Source: Platycnemis pennipes (Eukaryota; Arthropoda; Insecta; Odonata; Platycnemididae). Taken from it: a stretch of 64,000 nt of DNA. How positions within the stretch are numbered: position 1 is the first letter of the stretch; each line of letters begins with the position of its first letter. This document shows positions 12,608 to 23,150 of the stretch, one piece after another. The notes under the pieces were generated by a model. The model was not told the DNA's origin, did no database searches, and was given only the letters and a program-made list of their open reading frames with translations. A program made the translations under genes and the position numbers. The stretch spans positions 87,213,656 through 87,277,655 of the forward strand of contig OW121847.1 of assembly GCA_933228895.1 (NCBI GenBank). The letters run 5' to 3'.

Positions 12608-13475
12608 TTGAAAAACGATAGGGGCGAAATAGCAACTTCCAGTTTAGATGAGGCTAATTTGTTGAATTATTTTTTTCAGAGTGTTTTTAATCAATCTAAG
12701 CGTAGTTTGCACGAAACCATACCAGACCGATTTCAGCAACCAATGCCCCCGATCGATATGTCTTGTAGCGGAATTGTATCCTTACTAAAAAACATTAGCC
12801 CGAACAAGTCCTAAGGTCCTGATGAAATTCCAGCTCGTGTGTATAAAGAATTAGCTCTCGAAATGGCTCCGTATCTAAAAATAATATTTAATAAATCCCT
12901 CGAAGAACACGCGGTTCCCAAAGACTGGAAGATAGCAAACGTGACCCCAATTTTTAAAAGCGGCGATAGGGAACAGCCATGTAATTATAGACCAATATCA
13001 TTAACGTCACTATCATGTAAAATTATAGAGAATATAATAGTTACATCATTAATGGGACACCTCGATAACCAGGATTTATTGATAACAAACCAGCATTGGT
13101 TCAGAAAGGGACGGTCTTGCGAAACTCAACTAGGTCTTTTTGTTCATGATATTCTAGTTTCCGGAGAAGGTAACGTACAGGTAGACGCAGCGTTTTTTGA
13201 CTTTAGAAAAGCGCTTGACAAGGTTCCCCACTGTAAACTACTCGCGAAGTTAGCATCATACGGGATAGACAGTAATATAGCATGCTGGATAGGAGGCTTC
13301 TTACATGAACGCGTACAAAGGGTGGTACTAGATGGTGTCAGTTCAGGCGAAGTGAAATTTACATCGGGTGTTCCCCAGGGAAGCGTGATAGGCCCAATTA
13401 AATTTCTTCTCTGCGTAAATGACTTGCATACAGTAGTTAAAAATAGTAAGCTCCGTCTTTTTGCATTATGATGAT
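12608..13475 (+). pseudogene. LINE reverse transcriptase, fingers and palm, broken
   Basis: In life this domain copies the element RNA into DNA at the nicked target. Visible motifs in order are SPNKS followed by a stop (12812-12814) and GPDEIPARVYKEL; VTPIFKSGDREQPCNYRPIS (residues 35-54 counted from 12839); FFDFRKALDKV with the first catalytic aspartate at residue 121; and SGVPQGSVIGP (residues 176-186). The next catalytic block, normally a YADD or FADD box, sits on a +1 frameshift at about 13465-13475, so the second and third catalytic aspartates are out of frame. The TAA at 12812 lies in a well-conserved motif and is clearly secondary damage. Confidence 0.85.
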
Positions 13476-13992
13476 GCATTAGTGTATAAGGAAATTAGAA
13501 ATGAAGAGGACAGTCAGTCTTTAGATAAGGATGTAGTTGCGATTGATGATTGGTGTGATAGTTGGTAGCTAGAATTAAATTTGAAGAAATGCGCCGTATT
13601 GGACTTTTGGGTAAAGAATAGCTTTCCCCGGAATAATTATTGCACCAAAGAAAAGAAAATATCTAACGTAGAATCTATTAAATACTTAGGCGTCACCATG
13701 ACTGAAGATATGTTATGGGGGAAACACATCAGGGAAATAACTAGTGTAGCAAACCGTAGATTAGGATTCGTAAAAAGGGTTCTAGGCAAATGCGATGAGA
13801 GAGTACGAAAAAGAAGCTATTTTACACTTGTCAGGCCTTATTTAGAATATGCCGCTTGTATATGGGATCCGTACGAGGAAGGTATGATAAAAGAACTAGA
13901 GCGTGTGCAAAGGAGATCCGCTAGATTTGTTAAAGGCCGTTATGGTAATTGTATAAGTGTAACGAGTTTAATAGAAGAACTAGGATGGGAAT
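13476..13992 (+). pseudogene. LINE reverse transcriptase thumb and C-terminal domain, broken
   Basis: The shifted frame resumes with DDALVYKE, then a stop within WCDSW-LELNLKKC (TAG near 13566). It continues from 13581 with NVESIKYLGVTM, NRRLGFVKRVLG, LVRPYLEYAACIWDPYEEGM and ELERVQRRSARFVKGRYGN, which are typical of the CR1-like C-terminus. The same block is present in the copies at 20.4, 45.2 and 50.3 kb. After 13992 the open frame continues for about 30 codons only because it reads into the inserted element at 13993. Confidence 0.85.
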
Positions 13993-14533
13993 GGGGGCGT
14001 TTACTCGGAACCGAAATCGCAATTTTGTACACGAAATTGTTAGATGGAAACGAAAAAAGAAATTTAGTGAAAAAATTAATCTTCTAACCATAACCATTCA
14101 CTCATACATCAAAAATTAAAACGAGCAAAAGGTGACGCCCACCGAAAATGCTGCTGTGATAACATTGACGTCACTTTCCTCCCGTCCTTGACTGCTCGTA
14201 TGGGAAGGGGAGGGAGTGGAGGGGGATTCTCGGAAGGTCTCCTCGCACAGATGCTGTCGTAACTGCTCCGATTGGCAGAGTCAGCTGTGTCCCCCCCCCC
14301 CCCCCCCTTTGCGATAAGGCGAAGTAGCTTCGCGGGCTCAGTTGTGATTGGACGAAATCGTTATACGTCAGAGGTTGCACCACACCCACTTTTCCGAAAG
14401 GGTTAAAAACATTAGTTTTTCGACGCCTATAACTCGAGAAATAATTGACTGATCAAAAAATGGAAAAATACAGGTCTTTTTATTTTACAAACTCTATCAT
14501 ATTCGGTAATAAAAAAATATGGTAAACGACCCC
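13993..14533. mobile_element. 541 bp inverted-repeat DNA element inside a LINE
   Basis: Aligning the LINE with its relative at 20.5 kb shows continuous homology up to 'GGATGG-AAT' and again from 'ACTATCAGAAC', with 541 bp of unrelated sequence between. The insert starts GGGGGCGTTTAC and ends GTAAACGACCCC, an 11-of-12 match as terminal inverted repeats. It is flanked by AT on both sides (13991-13992 and 14534-14535). It has no transposase, so it is a non-autonomous DNA element. Its middle is GC-rich and includes a 17 bp C run. The superfamily is not identified. Confidence 0.75.
14291..14307. repeat. Homopolymer C run (17)
   Basis: An uninterrupted C17 lies within the 541 bp inserted element. 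Its length may be unreliable in sequencing or assembly. Confidence 0.9.
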
Positions 14534-14982
14534 ATACTATCAGAACAGAGATTCAAATTTAGGTTAAACCTTTTATGTAAATTCGAAACCAATTCGTTCA
14601 CGATGATGTTAGATATATATTTAGAACCCCTGCGTATTATTCTAGGTTTGATCAGATTAACAAAATTAGAGAGATAGATTGTTGTACCGATAAATATTAA
14701 ATCTCATTTTTCCCGCGTACCATAAGAGAGAACAATAGGCAGCGTAGCAAAAGAGTAGTTGAAATATAGTCAGAGTAGTCTGTAGTGATTGATACATGTA
14801 ATAACAACCAATAATCCCTTTCTTATTTCGTAGATATTAACCATCTAGCTGCATGTGACCCTATTATCTAGCATGTCTCCATTAAATATCCTAGTTGCAT
14901 GTCAATAGTGCATGTTTGGTGATCTTCACCTCCTGCCACACCCTCGTGGTGGCTCGCAGGATATCACGTAGATGTAGATGTA

Positions 14983-15334
14983 CCCAACAGTGTTGTCTTG
15001 TGGTACGAGACACTTTAAGCGCATTTCAATCACCACTTTTTTTCAAGATGCACTTCGTTGAACAACATGGGTGATTTCACTCACAGTCGTTTAATGCTGA
15101 GAAAGAAATTTCCAGCTTTGTAACACCATGTACAGACTTGAGGTGTTTTGGAAGACACCTGTATTATGGCATGGTGAACTTTATTACGCCCCGCACTGCC
15201 TGTTGATGAACTTAAATGGTTCCGATAGCTTAAAATAATTGCAGGTAACTATCACGTCATCTGTGTTTTCACGCCTGTACCCGCACTTATAGGCGCTTCA
15301 AACAGGAAGAGAATGTAAGTACAAGGATTGATAT
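14983..15334. other. No feature recognised
   Basis: Sequence between the end of the LINE and a SINE. No open frame or repeat recognised. Confidence 0.35.
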
Positions 15335-15510
15335 TGAAGGGTGAAGAGAAACCCGGCGCATGTTTTAGCCTGCTCTTAACAAACAAGGGGACCGCGTCTT
15401 AACGTCTCATCCGACGGACCGAGTACTGTACTCGATTGACCTCCACAAAGCACGTAGGGGCCGGATTGCCAATCAATAATATCTTCCACTACCAAAATAA
15501 TAGGACAAGG
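15335..15510 (-). mobile_element. tRNA-derived SINE copy, 5' part replaced
   Basis: Reverse-strand copy of the SINE family best seen at 33381-33716. Read on the minus strand, it has the block after the B-box (GTAGTGGAAGATATT), the central domain with AGTACTCGGTCCGTCGGATG and a tail with GGCTAAAACATGCGCCGGGT. The head does not continue into a B-box of normal form. At 15511 it abuts a 5S rRNA-like segment lying on the other strand. Confidence 0.7.
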
Positions 15511-15594
15511 ACCTAGCCACGTTGATACACCGGTTCCCGTCAGATCACAGAAGTTAAGCAACATTGGGCCCGGACGGAGGTTGGATGGGTACCC
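15511..15594 (+). rRNA. 5S rRNA-like fragment (pseudogene or 5S-derived repeat)
   Basis: The plus strand carries a recognisable 5S rRNA 5' portion: CCACGTTGATACACCGGTTC, then CCGTCAGATCACAGAAG, the internal promoter-like AAGTTAAGCAAC, and TTGGATGGGTACC near the C-box. The match to the eukaryotic 5S pattern covers roughly the first two thirds. The segment between the A- and C-boxes and the 3' third are diverged, so it is not a functional 5S gene. It could be a lone pseudogene or the head of a 5S-derived (SINE3-type) element. Confidence 0.7.
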
Positions 15595-15667
15595 CCTCCA
15601 CATCTCTACCGTGGTTCTCTTGTCCCCTGTCTGCAAGTGGCGGGCAGGTTAAATGTAGGTTGGCACA

Positions 15668-15768
15668 ATGGATGGTTGGCGCGCCCATACAATTTACATA
15701 TTTACCAGAATTAGAACCCTGACTCTCCAGTAGACAGCCCAGTACCATAACCATTACCCGACCAACCT
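15668..15768 (-). mobile_element. tRNA-like SINE head
   Basis: On the minus strand, an A-box-like GGTCGGGTAATGGTTATGG is followed about 35 bp later by a B-box-like GGGTTCTAATTCTGG. This is the spacing of a tRNA gene, but there is no closed acceptor stem. It resembles the head at 8438-8530. The region between it and the 5S-like fragment is unassigned. Confidence 0.55.
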
Positions 15769-15984
15769 AGTTCCTATCAATAGTCTACAAATATGTGGAG
15801 CAGTAATTATTGTACTTTATTTATTTTTTTATTGCGTTAAATTTATCTTGAGAGAAATCGTAGTCTAAAAATTTAACCTTCTCGCTCTCATCTTTAATCA
15901 AATGGCATCATTCATCCTATTCTACTGCATAAATACTTCTATTACCAAGGTATAAAATGCAGAGATATAAAATTATATAGCAAA
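15769..15984. other. No feature recognised
   Basis: AT-rich spacer between a SINE head and an RTE-like 3' end. Confidence 0.3.
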
Positions 15985-16078
15985 ATAAAAAATATGAAGA
16001 GATTATCTGATAGGAGAATTGAGTGGAGAGCTGCGTCAAACCACTCTCAGGATTCTTGACTGACGATGATGACCAAAG
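15985..16078 (+). mobile_element. RTE-like LINE 3' end fragment
   Basis: A short segment with ATGAAGAGATTATCTGATAG, GAGAATTGAGTGGAGAGC and an ending GACGATGATGA matches the 3' end of the RTE-like elements at 47750-47836 and 52345-52440. The encoded MKRL-DRRIEWR motif is the last part of the ORF. It is a 5'-truncated dead copy of about 95 bp. Confidence 0.75.
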
Positions 16079-16544
16079 CATACCGCAAAAAGTTTGCTTC
16101 ATGTCAGTAAATTCATTTTTGCGGCATCTATTATTCTTCTCTGGCCACTCAACACATTTTTTAAGGGTCGCTATTTGGTAGTCTTTTCTATTCTATCATG
16201 CCACTGTATTTGCCACCCTAAAATCCTCTCCGTCCTTCCGATGATCTACACATTTTTTTCGACTTGTTTACTTGTTTTTGACTTTCGTTAACATCCATTT
16301 GTGGTCATCATAAAAAAAATAAAATTTATCCTCCACATAACATCTCATGTTCTTCCGTTCCTGGCTCGCAGCAGCGCACGAGATGTGTGCTAATATGCGA
16401 GATGGTACCTAAGCTTTATTGTGGCAGTGATTTGAGAGAGATGACTGTCAGCTAAGGTTATGTTCTCCATTTAAGAAAGGTGGGTGATTGTGTAGGGGCG
16501 GAAATTTTTCAGGGAAAGGAGGAAATGTGGAGTGAAAATGGACG
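16079..16544. other. No feature recognised
   Basis: AT-rich sequence without recognised repeats or genes. Confidence 0.35.
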
Positions 16545-16742
16545 TTGGCATTAGGCTCTTTACGAAAGGTGCCAAAGTGGTCCACCGTTAAACGTCCCAT
16601 TTGACGGGCGAAGTACTCTCCATTCAGCCCTCAATTACGGACCGATGCATCTAAGAAATATCTCTTACAAGGCCGGGATTCAAAACTGGGACCTGAGGAT
16701 GGGAGGCCAGTACTCTAGCTACGACTACACTAACACGATCCC
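16545..16742 (-). mobile_element. tRNA-derived SINE copy
   Basis: Reverse-strand member of the family at 33381-33716. On the minus strand it has GTGTTAGTGTAGTCGTAGC and TAGAGTACTGGCCTCCCATC in the A-box region, a mutated B-box (CAGTTTTGAATCCCGG), a shortened middle, the central block with AAATGGGACGTTTAACGGTGGACC, and CCTAATGCC at the end. The 3' part of the family consensus is missing. Confidence 0.8.
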
Positions 16743-19700
16743 CATAAGCTTTACTTCCGCAACACTGAAGGCTGACGAATATAAGGGAATAATACCAGAT
16801 CAAAAAGGCCTGATTCACCGTTTTGCTGTGCTTCCATGCCTAAAATAAAATAAATTCACCATATCACTCACTATATGTAATCTGAGCAAATTTTTGTTAA
16901 AAACCAATGTGAGACATTATTAAAAATTTTTAAAAAATAGTTAAAGAACCTCTTTTCAACAAAGTGCAATATACAGTTTTCAAATCAGTCAGAGAAGTGT
17001 GATTTCACGTTCGTCCGGTGGAAGTGGATTGTATACATTGAAACAAATTGCATTAAGCTATTTTTTACGCGGTGGGAATCTAAAGTTTTCTTTTCAATTT
17101 CCTTTTTCATTTTCAAAGGTATCATTTTTTGGATTTTAAAGTATATCAGTATTCAAAGTTCATGATTCAGCCTATCCCAAAAGGGCTAAATAAACGTAAT
17201 ACCAAATACCATGAGTTTTCGCGGCTAGCCTCCCCGGCATTCAGCAAATTTAGCATTTATGAGCATGCATCGAGTAATAAAAGATAAATTCATTCGGTAT
17301 TCTAAGTGCGTTACTTCTTCTACCACATTACTGGAATTATGTATGGGATGTAGACAATTTAGTTTTTATTTATAGTGTCAACGTGGAGGAGATTGCTGCA
17401 GATGTACATTATTTTTTAGCGCTGAACATGTCCACAAGTGAATTCAAGCTACCATTTTAAGTTTTTGAGCAGATTACACCTTAAAATGGTGATTTAGAAG
17501 ACGCTCTAAATATTCACTCCTGCCACCAATGTTGCCGAACACATCTGACGGAGAAAAGAAATATGTTGGGCCTCTAAGGGAAACACCTCCGAGGATCCTT
17601 TGGTCTCCTCCTGCATTATGGAAACAAATTTTCCTGAGAGAAGTATTTGAGCTCATTGAAAATATCTAACCGCATCCTCCCGTTTTAGCTCAAGCTATGA
17701 GTCCAATTCAAGAAAGACATTAATGAACGAGTCACCTTCCTGTCTCCGTTGTGCCCTTCGTCAATATGTATGCTGATATTTATTTCCCGAAAGTTCCCCG
17801 GGCTTTAGAAAGGAGAGTATTGGCGGGGGCGTAGTATCATCTAATTTCCACGCGATGCAAGGTTGTATGGACGAGGAACTCCTCGACGTTAATACGTAAG
17901 CTGCGACACAAGCAGCGATATCTCTCGTCGCCTTGAGGACGATTCGTTCAGATTCTGGGCAAGACAGAGTTAGCCGCTTGTGTGAAATGAACGCTCCACA
18001 GGAATCTCATGAATAAGCTCAGAGCATATGACAAGCACTGTATTTTTTTCGCGGCAATAGGAGTCAGCCCTGAGAAGATTTTGCATCCAGAAGAAACATT
18101 GAATGACAGCATCAATGAGGCGAGAGTTACCAAGATTTTCACGTCAAATATTGAATCCAGGAATTCGTGACTTCACTATGTTCGTTTTCACCCTGGTGCG
18201 GATACAAAGAATACTAGGAAGACCAATAGTAAGTTCTAAACATTTCATAAAAAACTTCATAGATATACGAAGATATTACCCGTAAAGTATTTTAGATTCA
18301 AAGAATAACGATTATTCAATCATACCTTCATTATCAGTATGAGAAGCATTTATTCTAGACAAATGACAAATTATTGACTTCCTCTAGGAATCTTATACGG
18401 ATATTTTTTGCACTTTCTCGGTTAGCGTTTCTCTAGCATGTTACCATGACATTCTCTTCGCTAAAAGTCGCCTTATTTGGCTAGATGGAGGACGGATATA
18501 TCCTGGTAGAAGGAAAGTACACATATGCTAATGAATAAAAATATACCTGGAAATGTAATTTGGTATCTTGACATAGATTTTTCTTCAAAAATACAGTCAA
18601 CAAAAAAGCTTAGTTTTTCTAACAACAGCAGTTTATTCAAACTATCATACAAGTAAAAGGATATGTACCCTGATACTGATTCACAATATAGGTATTTTGA
18701 TTGGTGGACGTCTAGCAGGCACGAAGTTGATCGTTTCATGAATTAAAAAAATTAATGTTTTGGAATGAGTTACCGACAATTGAGCTCCTTTACAGGAGGC
18801 CTTGGAATAAATTAACATGAAGTTCAGGCACTGCAAAGGACGATGTAATAGTTTTATCGAGGAATGCGGATATGAAAAAATGAAATGCCACTCATTATTT
18901 CTATTTTACGAATCGAAACCGCACCCATTAAAATTTGCAAGTCAATCGCGGACAATTGCGTTATTAGCGATAAATATTGCCCGTGATATGCTGATACAAG
19001 AAGATAAGAGAAGTGGTCGTGCTCGCCATAAGTTGCAGAGCAAGGTCGCAGGAGAAACATGTCATGTCACCTGTGCATGCATAAATGCACTATTGGGTTA
19101 CTTCGCTTGATAAAGTTTTCCTTCTGAATTTTTTTGCGATGAACTTGGAGCGAAATAAAAAACACAGACTTCGTGAGCCGAGCGATTGCATTACCGGTGG
19201 ACAACGGATGGAAATTTCCCAACACCTCTTCGCAATCTTCACCTCCGTGGCGTGAAGGAAAATCTAGGACTCAAAATGGAAATAGTTATACACGGAGAGT
19301 TCACTGCGATATTCTTACCGATGAAGAGATAATTGCAGGGTGCATGGACTTGCTGGCGAGCATTGCCGTTCTTGAAAATTAACACCAGGGAAGAGCCCAC
19401 CGAGAAACACTCAGCAAAGTCGTAAGGTATGCACAAGAAGTAAGTTGTCTGAATTGATCCAAAAAGATGACTTTTCTCCGCAAAAGTTTTTCGTTCGGGG
19501 AACGGATTCGTCCGTAGTTCATTTATTTGGAAACTGTAAACAGAATAATATGCCGAAAAGGTTAAAATTTCATTTTGTTGAAACCATTCATCATACTACT
19601 GTTAACTGTTTATCCTTAGCTTCAACTTGACAAAACAAGGTCCACGGAGGACGTTTCACCACTCCTCTTTCCATGAGTTCCTAATTATTTTTTTAGTTGC

Positions 19701-20356
19701 TCATCTCTGAAAAGTAATTATTATCTTTAGTTATACCATTTTACTTGGAGTTTCCTCGATGCCTCTGAAAGTAGGTTCGGCTTTCAGTTTTTAATGTGCC
19801 TATCTTTAAATGTAAATCACAACTTTATTGATACAGTTGACATTTTTATCCGGTCAATTATTTTCCTTATCAATCCTTTCCCTTCATCTCTCTCTCTCTC
19901 TCTTACGCAGCAAATTATTCTTCATTCAAATGACGTCAACATTGATTGATAATCGCCGCAAAAATATCGGAGAGTTCAAATGAATAAAAAACTTGACACC
20001 ATAAGAGCCATACGCTTATGTTCAGTTTTTCGCAGCGGGTGTCCCGACAGCTGTCTCCAGCACTCACAAAATTAAAATGGCATTACATTCATTTCAAACT
20101 AGATTCTGCAGCTGGAATAAAAACAAGAGAATTTAACTTTCATCATTGAGGTCCACGGTTATCATCTCTTCATATTATGTGATCGATGCTCTGCTCTGCC
20201 GATAGCATGGATTTATATTGACAACTATCATCAGTTGTTCAATTCTAAGATTCATTAACGTCATTCCTTCATTCTTTAATATTCGCTTACAAACTGGTAT
20301 TTCTGCTCTCCTAAATCCATTCCTTACTTCCATTATTTGTTACGTAAACTTGTCTT
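16743..20356. other. Long stretch with no gene recognised
   Basis: About 3.6 kb of AT-rich DNA with only short frames (the longest about 97 codons at 18817-19110, no known motif). A (TC)n run of about 20 bp is at 19891-19912. No retrotransposon or tRNA-like signal was recognised. Confidence 0.4.
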
Positions 20357-21000
20357 TTATGAGAGAGGACGTGAAAGAAGCCATTTTGCACTTGTCAGGT
20401 TTCATTTAGAATGTGCCGCTAGGTTATGGGATCCGTACGAAGAAGGTACAATAAAGGAGTTTGAGCGTGTGCACAGGAGATCAGCTAGATTTGTTAAAGG
20501 CAGTTATCATAATTGTATTAGAGTTACGAGTTTAATAGGAGAACTAGGATGGCAATTACTATCAGAACGAATGTTAAAATTTAGGTTAAAATTTTTACAT
20601 AAATTGGAAGCTGATTAGTTTACAGAAGATGTTAGATATAAATTAAGAAACCCTGCGTATTTTGCTAGGTTTGATCAGATTAGAGAGATAGATTGTCGTA
20701 CCGATTGATTTAAAATGTCATTTTTCCCCCCTACCATAAGAAAATACAATAGGCAGCATAGCAAAGTTATAGGTATGGGAAATATTGTTAGAATAGTCTG
20801 TAGCACATGATGCATGTATTAACAACCAATCACTTTATTATTATGTAGATACATGTGACCCTATTATCTAGCATGCTTCCACGTAGTAGCGTATCAGTTT
20901 CCACGTTTGTTTGCATGTCAACTGTGCATGTTTGGTGATCTTCACTCTCTGCCACACACCGTCGCGGGGGCTTACAGGCTTTTGCTTGGATTAAGATGTA
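20357..21000 (+). mobile_element. Family-1 (CR1-like) LINE, 3' fragment
   Basis: 5'-truncated copy starting in the C-terminal ORF (YERGRERSHFALVRFHLECAA) and continuing through WDPYEEGTIKEFERVHRRSA and RFVKGSYHNCIRVTSLIGEL to a stop near 20618. The 3' untranslated region is colinear with that of the copy at 14.5-14.98 kb. It ends in CTGCCACACACC...GGCTTACAGG and a degenerate GATTAAGATGTA tail. This copy shows the uninterrupted GGATGGCAATTACTATCAG that dates the insertion in the 12-15 kb copy. It has few in-frame stops and may be relatively young. Confidence 0.85.
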
Positions 21001-21825
21001 TCTCTTGATCTCTATCGCGGGCTCTTTGCTTCTATTTTTCCCCCAACTGTGTGGTTCTTGACAAATAAATTATATCTCAGACTACGTCAAATCCATATTG
21101 TTTTTCTCTGTTGTTATGCATTGTGCTCCACATTAATCTTACTTCCTCGGCTCTTCTGTGCACTTCTTCATTTATCATTTTATCCGTCAATAAAATCTTC
21201 ACCATTCTTCGCCAACAACGAGTTCTCTAACGCCTCTTTTTTCTTCTGATCCACCTCTCCGATTTTCCACGTCCCTGGCCAATCGAGTGCTATACTCCTT
21301 TTGATCACGGACTGTTTATTTGTTTTTAACAATATCATTTTCGAAAAAGCAGCGACATTCTCATCATAAATGATTTCTGAGCTTTAATCACTCTGCGCTG
21401 ACTGCCCGGCGAGCTTATCGGATTGACAATCAGTAATTCTAAATCCTTCGCTAGGACACCTACTTTTCACGTGGTTTTCTTCTTGAACTCGTCATTCTAC
21501 TGGCTTCTCCTCATCCCCTTCTTGAGATGTATTGTTATTCTCCCTGGTATCCCTCATGCGAAACATTCCCTCCTCTATCACAGTCTTCAACATCACATTT
21601 TCATTTATTGCCTGATGCCTCCAACTACTTTCTCCGTGCTGACCTTCAGACTTCCTTCAGCAACCACCTTTCATTCCCTCTCAAGCCTAGCATTTCTTCT
21701 ACGTTGCCCATTTCTTATCTTTTTCTCTCAGGTCTTACATCATTTGAAAAGGCATATATATATTTTATGGTAGATATAAATGAAATAGGAGCAATATTTT
21801 TGCCTACTCACTGCCTGAGAGTGTA
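21001..21825. other. No gene recognised; pyrimidine-rich
   Basis: The plus strand is rich in T and C (about 21100-21760), giving overlapping frames of 99-116 codons without any motif. Probably not coding. Confidence 0.35.
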
Positions 21826-22135
21826 AGGGTTGGTGTGGTTCTCAGACTGCTCGAATGCCAGAGTTCTTGCTCGAATTTTGGCGTCAGCGGAGAGTTTTCA
21901 TTGAGATACTGGTCTCAAAATGAGTACTGGTTGGAGAGCTGTTCGTGTGTTGCACTCCGTGCGAAATATGGGATAACCATGGACTCCTTGGTGCCTATCG
22001 CTTAGAGAAGGCTAATGCCAACGCCGAGTTTCTGTCCATCCTTCACCTGTTCTCTTAAAACATTTTTACCCACATCCAATTACCAACTTATCCTAAATGG
22101 TGATAATTACGCTAATTATTGGTCGTCTATCTCGA
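21826..22135 (+). mobile_element. tRNA-derived SINE copy, diverged
   Basis: Contains the SINE family landmarks in order: a decayed tRNA-like head with GAGTTCTTGCTCGAATTTTGG, the central block TTGCACTCCGTGCGAAATATGG, then ATGGACTCCTTGGTGCCTA, GGCTAATGCCAACGCCGAG and a tail with CCTAAATGGTG. It covers nearly the full length of the family, but with many substitutions. Confidence 0.75.
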
Positions 22136-22369
22136 AAAACTACTACTGTGCGGCAATATGAGATATCACGAAATTCATTTATGGTGGTGACGAACAATCA
22201 TATAAAAGTGCGTTATAAACACGTTAATATGTCGATTTAATGAAATATTCTCCTGCGAACATTATCTAGACGATTATAAAACTTGACGATTCTGCCTTCC
22301 TACGCACTGGCTCTATCTCAGGCCCGCAAAGGGGGTATGGGAAGAGAGATCGCCTAGAAGCCACTTCCC
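22136..22369. other. No feature recognised
   Basis: AT-rich spacer. Confidence 0.3.
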
Positions 22370-23150
22370 TCAAGAGACTTGCAACCCCTATCCCCTTCTC
22401 TCCCTTCCGCAACCCTCATCCCATTCCATCTTCCAACACTTTCCTCTCCTCCTCCTCCACCCTACTCACCGCTCTCCCCATTATTGCCCTCTTCACCTGA
22501 GCCGCCAGACTATAACTCCTCCCCCACCTCCGAAAAGGGAACCTTTAAAAACTCGTGTACACACAAATCCATTCTGGAAGTTGAAAGGGGGGTGGTTGGG
22601 TGTGAGGGCGGGAGGGGAAACGAGGGGAGGGAGAGAGAGAGGGGCGGGAGAAAGAGGTGGCGAGAGCGAGAGAGACCATTTTCCTTTCCCCTCAAACCTT
22701 TCCGCCTCCCCCTGTCGCCTTCTCGTCCTTTTTGGAGGAATATCAGCGGGGGTCCGAGGAAGTGGGTGGGTAGGAGAGGGACAGAGAGAGGGAAAAGGGG
22801 AGGGAGGAGAGAGGGAGGGAGAGGTGTCTTCCGACAGAGAGAGCGTGTGAGAGGGCGGCACCGCTCAGGGTTTGCCCACCTCTCGGCATTCACTTACGGG
22901 AAATGTGAACGGAAAGGGAGATGGGGGATTTTTTTTTCTTCCCTCCTCCTTCGGGGGCCGGGGGGTGGGAGGGCTGAGAGGGGAAGGATGGTAGGAGAGA
23001 TGGCTGAGGTGGTGTGGGACGTTTCGAAGCGGCATCGGAGGCGGAGGTGAGGCTCGGTGCACGTTAGGCGGTGATGGGCAGCAGAATAAGCACCTCCTTT
23101 TCACGTTTTTCTCGACCGCCGGATTTTTTTTTCGATTTTTTTTCGGGAAG
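22370..23150. other. GC-rich block with purine and pyrimidine tracts
   Basis: C/T-rich from 22375 to 22510, then G/A-rich (GAGGGGAGGGAGAGAGAGAG type) to about 23060. The open frame of 223 codons on the plus strand and those opposite are compositional: Ser/Pro on one strand, Arg/Gly/Glu on the other, with no conserved motif. It could be a CpG-island-like regulatory region rich in GAGA motifs, but there is no direct evidence of transcription. Confidence 0.4.

Larger units (their letters stand above)
12041..14982 (+). mobile_element. CR1/Jockey-superfamily-like LINE, 5'-truncated and broken
   Basis: This is the most complete copy of LINE family 1. It starts inside the end of an endonuclease domain (an ISDHKVV-type motif encoded near 12072). 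It then has a linker with KAFWPYAR and LLNYFFQSVF motifs (about 12540-12690), a reverse transcriptase (12780-13570) and a C-terminal region ending in RRSARFVKGRY-type sequence. The 3' untranslated part ends in a CCTGCCAC...GGCTCGCAGG hairpin (14932-14960) and GTAGATGTAGATGTA. It is inactivated by in-frame stops, a frameshift and a 541 bp insertion (13993-14533). The 5' truncation is typical of LINE integration. No clear target-site duplication was found. Confidence 0.85.

Noticed and set aside
14171..14389. Possible independent gene in the GC-rich part near 14.2 kb
   Set aside because: Lies within the 541 bp inserted DNA element; the frame is short and has no motif.
15511..15594. Functional 5S rRNA gene
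   Set aside because: The 3' third and the segment between the A- and C-boxes are diverged, and it is embedded in SINE fragments.
22379..23050. 223-codon plus-strand frame in GC-rich block
   Set aside because: Composition-driven, with overlapping open frames on the opposite strand and no conserved motif.
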